Positions 55,729 to 64,000 of a stretch of DNA of 64,000 nucleotides are shown piece after piece. Origin of the DNA: Locusta migratoria (taxonomy: Eukaryota > Arthropoda > Insecta > Orthoptera > Acrididae); assembly GCA_026315105.1 (NCBI GenBank), contig CM048746.1, positions 642,251,398-642,315,397 of the forward strand, in the 5' to 3' direction. A program made the translations under genes and the position numbers. How positions within the stretch are numbered: the first letter of the stretch is position 1; each line of letters starts with the position of its first letter. Under the pieces are notes generated by a model. The model saw only the letters and a program-made list of their open reading frames with translations, did not search any database and was not told the origin of the DNA.

Positions 55729-58038
55729 TTACTGTTGGGACGGGCGTCGTAGCTGAGGCTGGGATCGAGACGCCTTCCGCGCCCCGGCATCCGCCTTGCG
55801 ATCCTCCAGGGAACCCGCCGAAACCTGGGGAAGGGCGCCCGCCCCCGCCCAGAGGGAGCAGGTCATCTTCTTCTGAGGTGCGTGGCCCAAGCGGGGGGGG
55901 GGGGGGGCGCACGGTCCCGGAGTCCCTCTCGGCGACGCTGTCATCTGCGGCGGCGACAGCGGCGGCGTCGCGTCGATCTCCATCGGGACGATCTCGTAGT
56001 CCGGGGACGAACGATGTGGTTGTGCTCCTTGGCAGTGAACTGGGTCTGGAATCAAGAAACCTGAGACAGGATCGCGCAGCCTGTGCAAGCGCAATTGGTT
56101 TGCGTGGCGCCGCAGCTCCGACCCTGTGGAAGAACGTACAACATACATATTGCGACCGAGCACGCGCTGAATGGTGCCCGGTAACCATTTCTTCTTGTTG
56201 CCAGCAAACACCCTGTACAGCACCGGCGTAGAAACCTGAAAACGCGTAGCGCCATACGAACCGACTCGGTGCGTGGGAGGCTGCAGCAGGTGAAGGAGAG
56301 TGCGGTGACGGCGGCCGTGTAGCAGTTCGGCAGGAGACGGGCCGTCACGTGGCATGCATCGATACGTAGACAGGAAAATTTGAAGAGCTTGCTGCCTGGA
56401 GTGCTGACCTTTCATCTTCTCCATGTGAGACTTGAATGTTCGAACGAAACGTTCTGCTTCACCATTGGACTGAGGGTGAAAAGGTGCGGTGGTGATATGC
56501 TGAATGCCATTCACACGACAAAACTGTTGAAATTCCGCACTAACAAACTGAGGTCCATTGTCACTGACGATAGTTTCAGGCAAGCCTTCGATGCAAAACA
56601 CTGATGTTAAGGCACTGATTGTACTAGACGCCGTCGTTGAGTTCATGGCAATCACAAAAGGAAACTTGCTGAAAGCGTCTACAACAATTAACCAGCGCGT
56701 ATTCCAGAATGGTCCGGCAAAGTCAATATGTAAACGTTGCCATGGTCCCTTGGGGCGTGGCCAGTCTGAGAAACGCTGTGGAGGAGCCGCCTGATGCTCC
56801 GCACAAACTGTACACTGTGATGTCATGCTCTCTATCTGAGCGTCCATACCAACCCAGGTACAATGACGTCTGGCCAATTGCTTTGTCCTAACAATGCCCC
56901 AATGTCCTTGATGCAGGAGGCGTAACACTTCTCGTTGCAGGGAACGAGGAACAATCACTCTTGCTTGGTCGTTGTCGGTATGCAACAACAGTACACCCTG
57001 ACTTAAAGATAATGCATGACGTTGTGCAAAATAACGTCGAACCAGAGGCCGATCAATGTCTTTGGCTCTGGCAGGCCACCCTGAGCGAACAAAACGTGCT
57101 ACCACACTTAGGTCTGCATCCGCAGCTGTTTCCTGTGCAACCCGACGAGAGTTCAAAGGAAAGTCTGCGACAGCGGAAGCATCTCTGGAGTCTATCTGAC
57201 AACATGCCATTTCTGAAGAATCAAATGATACATCCTGGCCAACCGGAAGTCGGGAAAGTGTGTCCGCGTTGGCATGTTTAGTGGTAGGTCGGTACAAAAT
57301 CTCATACTGATAATTTGACAATATCAAGGACCATCTCTGAAGCTTTTGTGCCGTACGTGGCGGAATTGGCTTTGTGGGTGAGAACAACGACGTGAGAGGC
57401 TTGTGGTCTGTCAACAAATAGAATTTTCTGCCATAGAGATAATGATGAAACTTTGCGACGCCGTAAATGATTGCTAAGGCCTCCTTTTCTATCTGACTGT
57501 AATTCTGTTGCGTCGGCGTCAGTAGCTTGGATGCAAAGGCAATAGGACGATCGTGACATCCAATACGATGTGAGATTACAGCGCCCAGACCATACGACGA
57601 GGCGTCAACTGCTAACACTACAGGCTTCTGTGGGTCAAAGGGAATCAAACATGCATCACTGAGTAGTGCAGACTTTAGTTTGTCAAAGGTAACCTGACAA
57701 TCTTTGGACCATACAAAAGGAACATTCTTCCTACGTAAGTGATGCAGTGGAGCTGCAATCTGAGAGGCATTGGGAATAAATCTGAAATAATAGTTAAGCT
57801 TTCCCATTACTGCTTGCAATTCATGCACATTCTTAGGAGGAGGCAAGTCTTTGATTGCTCGAAGATGTGACTGTAAGGGATGAATTCCTTGGGCATTAAT
57901 CACATGGCCTAGGTACTCTATTTCAGTTTGAAAAAACGAACACTTTGCTTTATTGCAACGTAGACCTGCTGCAGTCAAAACTTTGAAAAGGCACTCCAGG
58001 TTTGCTAAATGTTCTTCAGCTGTACGTCCGGACACCAC
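55729..58038 (-). pseudogene. gypsy pol, 3' portion: RT thumb, RNase H, integrase
   Basis: A 769-codon frame with no in-frame stop. Residues 1-100 are the RT end (LGHVI block at 43-47). RNase H follows: 'LAVDASS' (Asp144), 'QIEKEALAI' (Glu185), 'LLTDHKPL' (Asp211), 'HANADTLSRL' (about 255-264). Integrase: zinc-binding H376/H379 and C409/C412, catalytic Asp439 (HIDFAG), Asp493 (SDNGPQF) and Glu529 (the E before RF), spaced as DD35E. A proline-rich tail ends at 55729; a 14-base G/C run near 55895 lies in it. All visible RNase H and integrase catalytic residues are intact. The frame is separated from its upstream part by a stop and a frameshift, so only trans-complementation could mobilise the copy. 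Confidence 0.95.
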
Positions 58039-58168
58039 AATGTCATCTCAATAGTTCGAACAACACGGTACAGAAACTGTCAGCTGTTCCAAAAAACGCT
58101 GAAAAATAGCGGGGGCGGAAGAACTGCCAAATGGTAGGCGTTGAAATTGAAAAAGGCCCATGTGAGTA
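58039..58168 (-). other. Broken RT core between the two gypsy frames
   Basis: Two lesions lie here or at its border. An A run of 8 on the minus strand (58180-58187) shifts the frame after the 'DDESKK' codons, and an in-frame TGA (about 58050-58052) falls immediately before the two catalytic aspartates of the YxDD-type motif. The rest of the segment still reads as RT in the downstream register. Confidence 0.88.
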
Positions 58169-60502
58169 TTAATGACGAAAAATTTTTTTTGACTCGTCAT
58201 CAAGTGGAATCTGTAAGTATGCCTCTGCTAAATCAATCTTGGAAAAGAAGCGAGACTGTCCTAATTTGTCCATCAGTTCCTCAGGTCTGGGCAGGGGATA
58301 AGTGTGGACAATTGTTTGACTGTTCACTGTTGATTTGAAGTCCGCACAGAGACGAAGTTTTCCTGACGGCTTGGGTATAATTACTATAGGCGAGGCCCAC
58401 TGACTCGCAGAAACAGGAGAAATCACCCCACTATCTTGCCAACGTTGAAGTTCTTCGGCAACTGTATCACGCATTGCGATAGGCACTGGTCTAGCTTTAC
58501 GAAATTTTGGAACTGCAGATTCTTTTAAAGTTACATGTGCCACGAAGTCTTTTGCACAACCTAGTTCCGGCGAAAACAAGTCACTATATTTGTCACATAA
58601 AGCATTGATTTTGTCCTGAGGCACTACTGACGAAATTTGAAGCACATCTCTTTGAATTGATAAACCAAACAAATCAAAAGCATCTAGTCCAAAAATGTTC
58701 TGTGTAGATTTGGCCTGAAGAACAACAAAAGCAACTGTTTTTGTTACACCTTGAAAAGAGGCGGGCAGGCTACACGTTCCTAGCACGGGAATATTTTGAC
58801 CTGTATAAGCTGTTAACACTTGTTGACACAGCGATAATTTTAGCGAACCCAGAAGTTCATAAGTATCTTTATTAATTAAGGTAACAGCGGAACCAGTGTC
58901 GAGCTGAAATTGCACAGTCTTATTGTCAATGGAAAGATTCACAAAAAGTTTTTGCTTTCGGCGCTCGACAGGTGCGCGAATGTGGGCAACGTCTGCTACG
59001 GTTTGTGTGCTGCGTATGCGCGGGCCGCGTAGTGAAGGAAGCGGCTCAGACTCGGCACGCAGGGGATTAACAACACTGTCACTAGATGACACCACCGCCG
59101 GATCTGCGTCCGCGCAAGCCTGCGAAGCTACTCCAGATTTACTAACTACTGCACTACACTTTTGAGTAGCTACTTGATGTCTACTGTCACTAGCTACACA
59201 GTACTGGGCACTATTACAAGGAGCAGTTGCAGAAGGCACTAATTTCACTACAGGAATGCACTGTTCATAATCATTTTGCTTGTCCCGAACCCTTTTCCAT
59301 TGCACTGTTTTACGCGCTCGTCGGCGCTTGCTACGTGGCGCACTATATAGTTTTGCCATAGGCGCAGAACTACTTTCTTGCAATTGAGATCCAAGGAAAG
59401 CACTGTTCAATTCCACAGCCCGTATAACATTTACAGAAAGAACTGTTCTCGCACTCTGCGAAGCACTGTTTCTAACGGTACCGTTCTTTGAGTTTTTAAT
59501 TTGCATACACACAGACTGTACATGTCCTGATTTGCCACATTGATAACAGGTTGCGTTGCGACTAGGGCAATGAGCACGCTTATGGCGAGACACACACTGG
59601 GGGCAAGATTTACGTACATTTTTCTGAAATGAGCGTTGGCGCCCGTTATTCAAATCACTGTTTCTAACACGACGGGGCGACCTTTGTGTCGCACTTTTAC
59701 ACTGGCTACTGTTCACTGTCTGTTCAGCACGGCCTGTACTATTGTAAGAATCACTAGTGCTACACTGAGAACTACGGCTAGGAAAGCGTCCGTTGCGGCG
59801 CACTGAATTTACACTATGGCTTTGCATTTCTACATCAGCTAAGTCAAAAGTATCATGCGCTTCTATAAGCTGCAGTACACTGTCTAATGAGGGGTCAGAC
59901 TGTTTCAGAATTGCTGCTCTAATTCTGGGGTCCTGAATATTCTGCGTAATCGCATCCCTCAACATCACGTCACTATACGAAAGTCCACAAGAACAAGTAA
60001 ATTTACATTGGCGGGTTAAGCCCTTCAATTCCGTGATCCATTCTTGGTGTGACTGCTGCGGTAATTTTTTAAGTCTGAAAAATCGGTATCGTGCAGCGGC
60101 TACAAGAACTTTTCTCTCATAATGAGCATTCAGTGCATCTACAATTTGTTCAAAGTCTACATCACGAGGAGATGCGTGAGGGAATAGTTTCTGCAATAGT
60201 ACGAAGGTCTGGGGGCCCACAATCGATAAGAAAAGGTTCTTCACTCTCTGACCTGTAATTTGATGAGCCGCGACGAGTTCTTGAAACTGTGCGAAGTAGT
60301 CGCTCCATTCTTCCTCACGTTCGTTGTACTGGCGGAACGTAGGGAGCGGTACGGCGGCTGGTGTGGGCTGCTGAAGCGGCGGCTGTTGTTGTTGGTTAGC
60401 CGCTTGCGCTGTGAGCTGGGCCACAGCCTGGAGAAGTTGTGTTATTTGCGCCGTCTGTAACTGAATAATTTCCATTAAGTTTGGGTTCGGGGTAGTGGCC
60501 AT
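58169..60502 (-). pseudogene. gypsy gag-protease-RT (single continuous frame, truncated)
   Basis: 777 codons, starting at the first ATG after the leader (60502). Residues 1-230: capsid-like region with a Q/P-rich stretch at 36-50. Residues ~275-335: basic nucleocapsid with a Cys/His cluster (C300-P-Q-C303 ... H311-C312) and a CCHC knuckle CYQCGKSGHVQSVC (319-332). Residues ~515-615: aspartic protease with DTG at 535-537. Residues ~640-777: RT start, with 'LCADFKS' (718-724) and 'KIDLAEAY' (first catalytic Asp, 757). No frameshift separates gag from pol. The frame ends prematurely (IFRH, stop) because of the A-run lesion at 58180-58187. The first part is otherwise intact. Confidence 0.95.
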
Positions 60503-60716
60503 GCTGACCGAATAGGCGCCGCGTATACAAGTAAATTAGTACAAAACACAAATGCAATATGAAAGAGGACGCGCTCTGCAACAAAAAAGTCCACAAAATA
60601 CGGAACAGAATATGTTCCCCCAAAAATCTTATAATAAGGGTGGGTGGGCGGGAGCAATTTTTGCGTGCTCCGACTGCTGCTGTCTGGCTGCTGCAAGCGG
60701 GCTGATCCAAGGTTCT

Positions 60717-60734
60717 ATCCCATCCTCGTCGCCA
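60717..60734 (-). other. Primer binding site, tRNA-Ser type
   Basis: One base after the 5' LTR the minus strand reads TGGCGACGAGGATGGGAT. Its complement, ATCCCATCCTCGTCGCCA, equals the 3' end (with CCA) of animal tRNA-Ser(GCU) as I know it. Similarity continues into the T-loop (GGTTC at 60711-60715), one base shorter than the tRNA. Confidence 0.88.
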
Positions 60735-60735
60735 C

Positions 60736-61199
60736 TTTTGTGTCCCAACTTCGTCGCCGCTTTTGTGTCCCAGCCTCGTCGTAGGTGTCGGTGGCCGAGT
60801 GGAATGTGACCGACACAGGAATAAAGACAGCACGCTGGTGCAGGTACGGAGGGGAGCAGCCAGAAACTATAAACACTAGAGTAAATTAGAAAGATATATA
60901 TTGCACAGAATGTAACAATACTTAACTTTTACATAGTACTGCAGAATGTTGATACATAGTTGTTAGAGGCCTGCCTAGTGCCTGTACAATAGCAAAGTCT
61001 TCACTGGTGCCTATCTGATTACGAAGGTCCTAACTCGTTGCTATCTCAGTCCGAAGTGGCAAGTCGTTCAGCGGTGGCCACGAGCGGAATTGTCGCAGAG
61101 GGCGCTCGTGGCTGTCGTCGTGAGAACGCCGCGCCGTGCGTGCATGGCGGCGCGCGGCGAAAGTAGGTGGCGCGCACTTTGTACTTGTGCGACACCACA
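60736..61199 (-). repeat. 5' LTR of the gypsy element, 464 bp
   Basis: Minus strand TGTGGTGTCG...GGGACACAAAA. Contains a TATATAT box (60894-60900) and, near the inner edge, a hairpin GTGTCGGT...ACCGACAC (60785-60816). The innermost 46 bp are two 21-25 bp units resembling the PBS (see findings). Confidence 0.96.
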
Positions 61200-61385
61200 G
61201 TGCGCGTCTGACAGTCGTCCACATCGTCTTGGAATGCCCGGATTTAGCCACTCAGAGAAGGAATTTTAATCTCCCTGACGATTTAAATCTTAATTAATAT
61301 GAATAAATAATCCCTGAGACAGATTTACGTCTCAAATATGTCAAAGACATTATTGATAGATGCGAAGCATTGAATTAAAATTTGT

Positions 61386-61457
61386 GGTGCGGCCGGGAAT
61401 CGAACCCGGACCTCCATGCTTATTAGGCAGACGTCTTAACCGTTAGACTACCACACC
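61386..61457 (-). pseudogene. tRNA-like sequence, left arm (72 nt)
   Basis: Minus strand folds as acceptor GGTGTGG/CCGCACC, D arm GTCT/AGAC, T arm CCGGG/CCCGG with loop TTCGATT. The anticodon loop CTAATAA would give AAU, but the anticodon stem (TCTGC/GCATG) has a mismatch and a wobble. It is part of the repeated element, so I treat it as a tRNA-derived retroposon head, not a working tRNA gene. Confidence 0.75.
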
Positions 61458-61846
61458 ACTAACGATTAAGGCGCCTTGGAATAGTCTATGTACGATTTCC
61501 CTCCACAACACAAACTTTAATTCAGCTTCTTTGTTCCAAAGATAATTGCCACTACTGCCAAGGCTCTCCATGCAGCGGAATAGCACCTCAGCAATGGACA
61601 TGCTGGAACAATCCTGTTATGGTGATATAAATATCAATTAATATGAATAAATAATCCCTGAGACAGATTTACGTCTCAAATATGTCAAAGACATTATTGA
61701 TAGATGCGAAGCATTGAATGCTATTCCGCTGCATGGAGAGCCTTGGCAGTAGTGGCAATTATCTTTGGAACAAAGAAGCTGAATTAAAGTTTGTGTTGTG
61801 GAGGGAAATCGTACATAGACTATTCCAAGGCGCCTTAATCGTTAGT

Positions 61847-61984
61847 GGTGTGGTAGTCTAACGGTTGCCGGGCGCCGTGGCTCAGCGCGCCCGGTCAGGG
61901 GGCTCAACGTCCTCTGTAATAAAAAAAAGCTGAGCCAAGAACACTTCGAACATCAACGAACAATGAACAGAACTAACGATAGAA

Positions 61985-62028
<44 letters not shown>

Positions 62029-62084
62029 GGTTAAGACGTCTGCCTAGTAAGCATGGAGGTCCGGGTTCGATTCCCGGCCGCACC
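61847..62084 (+). pseudogene. tRNA-like sequence, right arm, split by a SINE
   Basis: The plus-strand counterpart of the left-arm sequence: GGTGTGGTAGTCTAACGGTT (61847-61866), then the inserted SINE, then the remainder from 62033 to CCGCACC at 62078-62084. Its anticodon loop reads CTAGTAA instead of CTAATAA. Confidence 0.8.
61867..62025 (+). mobile_element. Short poly(A) SINE (family E) in the tRNA-like arm
   Basis: Starts GCCGGGCGCCGTGGCTCAGC, contains an internal A8 and ends in an A run of about 40. Target duplication AACGGTT at 61860-61866 and about 62026-62032. Unlike families A and B it has a true poly(A) tail. The A-box-like TGGCTCAGCGCG suggests a tRNA origin; a B box (CTTCGAACATC) is weak. 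Confidence 0.88.
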
Positions 62085-62290
62085 ACAAATTTTAATTCAA
62101 TGCTTCGCATCTATCAATAATGATTTAAATCTTGTTTTAGCTGACAATGCCTCTATGGCTGACGCTGTTTTAAATTTTATTCGTGTTAGTGGGTTGTAGC
62201 GATCTATTTGATTTTTAGTACTGTGTTCATCATATATTTGTTCTCCGCTCGCCTACCGCTTTTAGGCAGGTGGTTTTAAGGCTCTGTCAA

Positions 62291-62639
62291 ACAGAGAGCG
62301 GGCAGCCCCCGCAGCCCCCGCGGCATTCGATCTTACCGCTTCGGACAAACAGGGAGCGGTCGCCGCGTGCAGCGGGCAGGCTGTGGTTTCCTACAGAGAA
62401 CGCGGCGGGCTAGCGTGACCGGAAGAAATAGAAAGTGATCCGATTCGGGTCGTCCAAAGCCATTCCTGTATGACACATGTGACCCAGAACACAGAAATGC
62501 GTCATGCAGAAACACGGAAGGAGAATTTTCATCAATGAAACAAATATATTGAGTGGGCACACAGTCATTTTCAATTATAGAAAACCCTGAAAGCGACATT
62601 TTCAGTCTGTATACGGATTTTTTTTTTTTTTTTTAATTT

Positions 62640-62677
<38 letters not shown>

Positions 62678-62930
62678 AGATGTAATACTATTAGTGCAGG
62701 ATTGTATTTGTTTCTCTCTTTAGAAATGTAATGATATTAGGGTAGGTTCGGATTTTGGCAGGAATTTATTTAGAGGTCAAACTACAATCGTTATATTAGT
62801 TGTAATATGCCTCATAAAAGTCAGCTTACAGTAAATGAAACATTAAAATGAATGAAACATTTAATAACATGCTTACCTCAAGCAAATTGACAATCTTTCT
62901 CTAGTTTGATTGAATTTTTATAATACGTGA
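62291..62930. other. No recognised gene; poly(T) tracts
   Basis: A GC-rich patch (62290-62420) followed by AT-rich DNA. T-rich run at 62618-62676 interrupted by AATTTTA. An 88-codon minus-strand frame (62599-62333) has no domain. Confidence 0.4.
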
Positions 62931-63680
62931 CTCAATTGTATACTGTATCGTTTCAAATTGTTCGCGAGAGATTCGAAAAAAAAGGACTTCACACGGCCAC
63001 AGTTCTTTACAAAGACGATGAAATTTACCATATTCTTCTCGTTTCGTATTAATTTCTTTTGTATCCCATCCTCGTCGCCACTTTTGTATCCCATCCTCGT
63101 CGCCACTTTTGTGTCCCAGCCTCGTCGCCACTTTTGTGTCTCGTTTCCGTCGTAGGTGTCGGTGGCCGAGACGAAACACCGACACAGGAGTAAGGGATGC
63201 ACGCTTGTGCAGGTAGGAGGTGACCAGCCAGTGGGACAGCAGAAACTAGAAACACTAGAGTAAATTAGTACGAGATATATATTTCACAGAGACTTTGTAA
63301 TACTTAACTTTTACAGAGCTCAGTACTGCAGAATGCTGATACATAGTTGAGCTAGAGGCCTGCTAGTGCCTATCCGATAGCCAAGTCTTCACTGGTGCCT
63401 ATCTGATTCCGAAGTGTTAACTGGTATCTATCTCAGTCCCAAGTGAACGATGTCGTTCAGTGGTGGCCACGAGCGGGATAGCAGCAGAGGGCGCTAGTGG
63501 CTGACGTCGTAAGAACGCCGCGCCGTGCGTGCATGGCGGCGCGCGGGGAAAGTAGGTGGCGCGCACTTTATGCTTGTGCGACACCACAATTTCATGTACC
63601 CATTTTCTTCGCTTCTTTGACGCAACCGTGAGGAGAAGTAGAAATTCGTTTTCATCTGAACCACTGCTCATGTTTATACG
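62931..63680 (-). pseudogene. Harbinger-like (HARBI1-type) N-terminal coding piece, split by a solo LTR
   Basis: On the minus strand, before the LTR (63680-63589), the frame reads 'MSSGSDENEFLLLLTVASKK' and then RRKWVHEI. After the LTR (63056-62931) it continues in phase with 'NTKREEYGKFHRLCKELW' and 'FFRISREQFETI'. A K/R-W-V-H motif followed by 'EYG.FH.L..EL' and 'FFR.S...FE.I' is the usual N-terminus of PIF/Harbinger-derived proteins in insects. A TAG stop follows near 62908 and a possible splice donor GAG|GTAAGC lies near 62880. The DDE domain is not in this window. It could be a transposon or a domesticated gene exon; the LTR destroys it either way. Confidence 0.65.
63057..63588 (-). mobile_element. 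Solo LTR of the gypsy family, with four edge units
   Basis: 532 bp. The plus strand begins TTTTGTATCCCATCCTCGTC and ends GCGACACCACA. Target duplication ATTTC at 63052-63056 and 63589-63593. Its inner edge holds four 21-25 bp PBS-like units (63057-63152), against two in the other copies. It shares the GTGTCGGT...ACCGACAC hairpin (63156-63185). Confidence 0.95.
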
Positions 63681-63942
63681 CTCCGCGGCTGACTCACGCA
63701 CTACAAGTGCCAGTCAACAGCTGGAACGCCGAGCGCTGCCCGCGCGGGCTGCCCGCACCCTGTTGGACGGAGCCTTTAATGTGCAAAAGCGGCCAGATGC
63801 CCAACTACCTTGTCTGTGGTCACCTGGCCAGGACACTCTGGTATCGTCTTTAAAACCTTTCTCTTCTTTTACCAGTTTTTACTTTGATTCTTTTATTTCT
63901 TGACGTGTTACACACTTTGCTTGGTGAGTTTTAACACTTCGT
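63681..63942. other. No recognised feature
   Basis: Includes a GC-rich patch near 63730-63770, possibly the 5' flank of the Harbinger-like piece. Confidence 0.35.
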
Positions 63943-64000
63943 TTTCTACATCTACATAGGTACTCTGCAAATCACATTAAAGTGCCTGGCAGAGGGTTCA
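63943..64000 (-). mobile_element. LINE family A 3' end, cut by the window edge
   Basis: TCTACATCTACATAGGTACT followed by CTGCAAATCACATTAAAGTG matches the 3' end of 31049-31970 (reverse complement) and of 38963-40290. Confidence 0.9.

Larger units (their letters stand above)
55179..61199 (-). mobile_element. Full-length gypsy (Ty3-type) LTR retrotransposon, 6021 bp
   Basis: Structure on the minus strand: 5' LTR (61199-60736), PBS (60734-60717), gag-protease-RT frame (60502-58169), remaining RT, RNase H and integrase frame (58038-55729), polypurine tract (55654-55643), 3' LTR (55642-55179). A 5 bp target duplication GTGCG flanks it (55174-55178 and 61200-61204), and removing it restores the reading frame of LINE family D. 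Domain order PR-RT-RH-IN is that of Ty3/gypsy. No envelope-like gene is present. Two breaks in RT make this copy non-autonomous. Confidence 0.97.
61292..62121. mobile_element. 830 bp long-inverted-repeat element with opposed tRNA-like sequences
   Basis: Inverted arms 61349-61585 and 61719-62121 pair almost perfectly once a 159 bp SINE is removed from the right arm. An 84 bp segment at the left end (61292-61374) recurs directly at 61636-61718. Each arm contains a tRNA-like sequence pointing to the element's outer side. A 12 bp target duplication GATTTAAATCTT flanks the element (61280-61291 and 62122-62133) inside LINE family D. No protein-coding capacity. The duplication length suggests retroposition of an inverted SINE dimer rather than a cut-and-paste event. 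Confidence 0.88.
54436..62290 (+). mobile_element. LINE family D 3' half with RNase H, hosting nested insertions
   Basis: LINE text can be read in four separated pieces: 54436-54803, 55005-55178, 61205-61291 and 62122-62290. Piece 1 encodes an RNase H domain ('SFVICNDSLSCLQAI', 'VAFLWTPGHVGIDGNELADR'), followed by an in-frame stop at about 54756. Piece 2 reads 'CRLRIGHTWLTHGHLLRRED' and 'ECRCGA'. Piece 3 reads 'LTVVHIVLECPDLATQRRNF'. Piece 4 reads 'VLADNASMADAVLNFIRVSG' and a stop. The C-x-C...H-x4-C cluster spans the gypsy insertion. An RNase H domain plus this C-terminus fits the I/R1/LOA group of LINEs. Confidence 0.88.

Noticed and set aside
55511..56188. 225-codon open frame on the minus strand overlapping the gypsy pol end
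   Set aside because: It lies in another register of the GC-rich pol tail and LTR, with no domain, and is explained by base composition.
58169..58190. Programmed ribosomal frameshift at the A8 run
   Set aside because: The run lies in the middle of the RT domain, where no gypsy element needs a shift, and a second lesion (TGA) follows. A lesion or read error is simpler.
55643..61199. Endogenous retrovirus with an envelope gene
   Set aside because: No envelope-like frame exists between integrase and the 3' LTR; the polypurine tract follows the pol tail closely. It is a plain gypsy-type retrotransposon.
61386..61457. Functional tRNA gene
   Set aside because: The cloverleaf is fair, but the anticodon stem is mismatched. 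The same sequence occurs inverted in the same mobile element with a different anticodon loop, so it is a retroposon head.

Overview
The window looks like intergenic or intronic DNA from a very large, repeat-dense insect genome. The best guess is an orthopteran such as Schistocerca. That assignment is an inference from the abundant ~200 bp tRNA-derived SINEs and the insect-type LINE, mariner, hAT, Harbinger, Penelope and gypsy remnants. I cannot identify a single intact host gene. Every coding signal with recognisable domains belongs to, or probably derives from, a mobile element, and nearly all are broken.

Layout. 0-9 kb: a tandem-structured repeat (R1), LINE scraps, SINEs, a near-perfect foldback element (5011-5687) and an internally deleted LINE. 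9-17.7 kb: two copies of one LINE family, a Tc1 remnant, a TIR element with internal iterations (12369-13474), a Jockey-like RT piece, a Penelope GIY-YIG piece and a LINE C-terminus. 18-22 kb: two mariner/Tc1-type transposase remnants. 22-28 kb: AT-rich DNA with repeats R2 and R3. 28-31 kb: LINE fragments plus three SINEs, one of which is a recombinant made by unequal crossing-over. 32-36.3 kb: inverted R3 copy and a hAT/GTF2IRD2-like gene relic with an intron and nested SINEs. 36.6-48 kb: second R2 copy, several LINEs (two placed tail to tail), a solo LTR and an inverted R1 copy. 49-54 kb: SINEs and a LINE split by a TA-flanked TIR transposon. 54.4-62.3 kb: a LINE 3' half that received, at separate points, a SINE, a complete 6 kb gypsy-type LTR retrotransposon and a long-inverted-repeat element; the last was itself hit by a poly(A) SINE. 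62.9-63.7 kb: a Harbinger-like N-terminal coding piece split by a second solo LTR of the gypsy family.

Most distinctive observations: (1) the gypsy family primes from a tRNA-Ser-like 3' end, and its LTR inner edge carries tandem 25 bp units that are PBS copies; (2) the full-length copy has two 464 bp LTRs that look identical, yet its polymerase is interrupted twice; (3) an 830 bp hairpin element carries two opposed tRNA-like sequences and is flanked by a 12 bp target duplication; (4) a SINE/SINE crossover can be mapped to about 30 bp; (5) several insertions have their empty site elsewhere in the same window.
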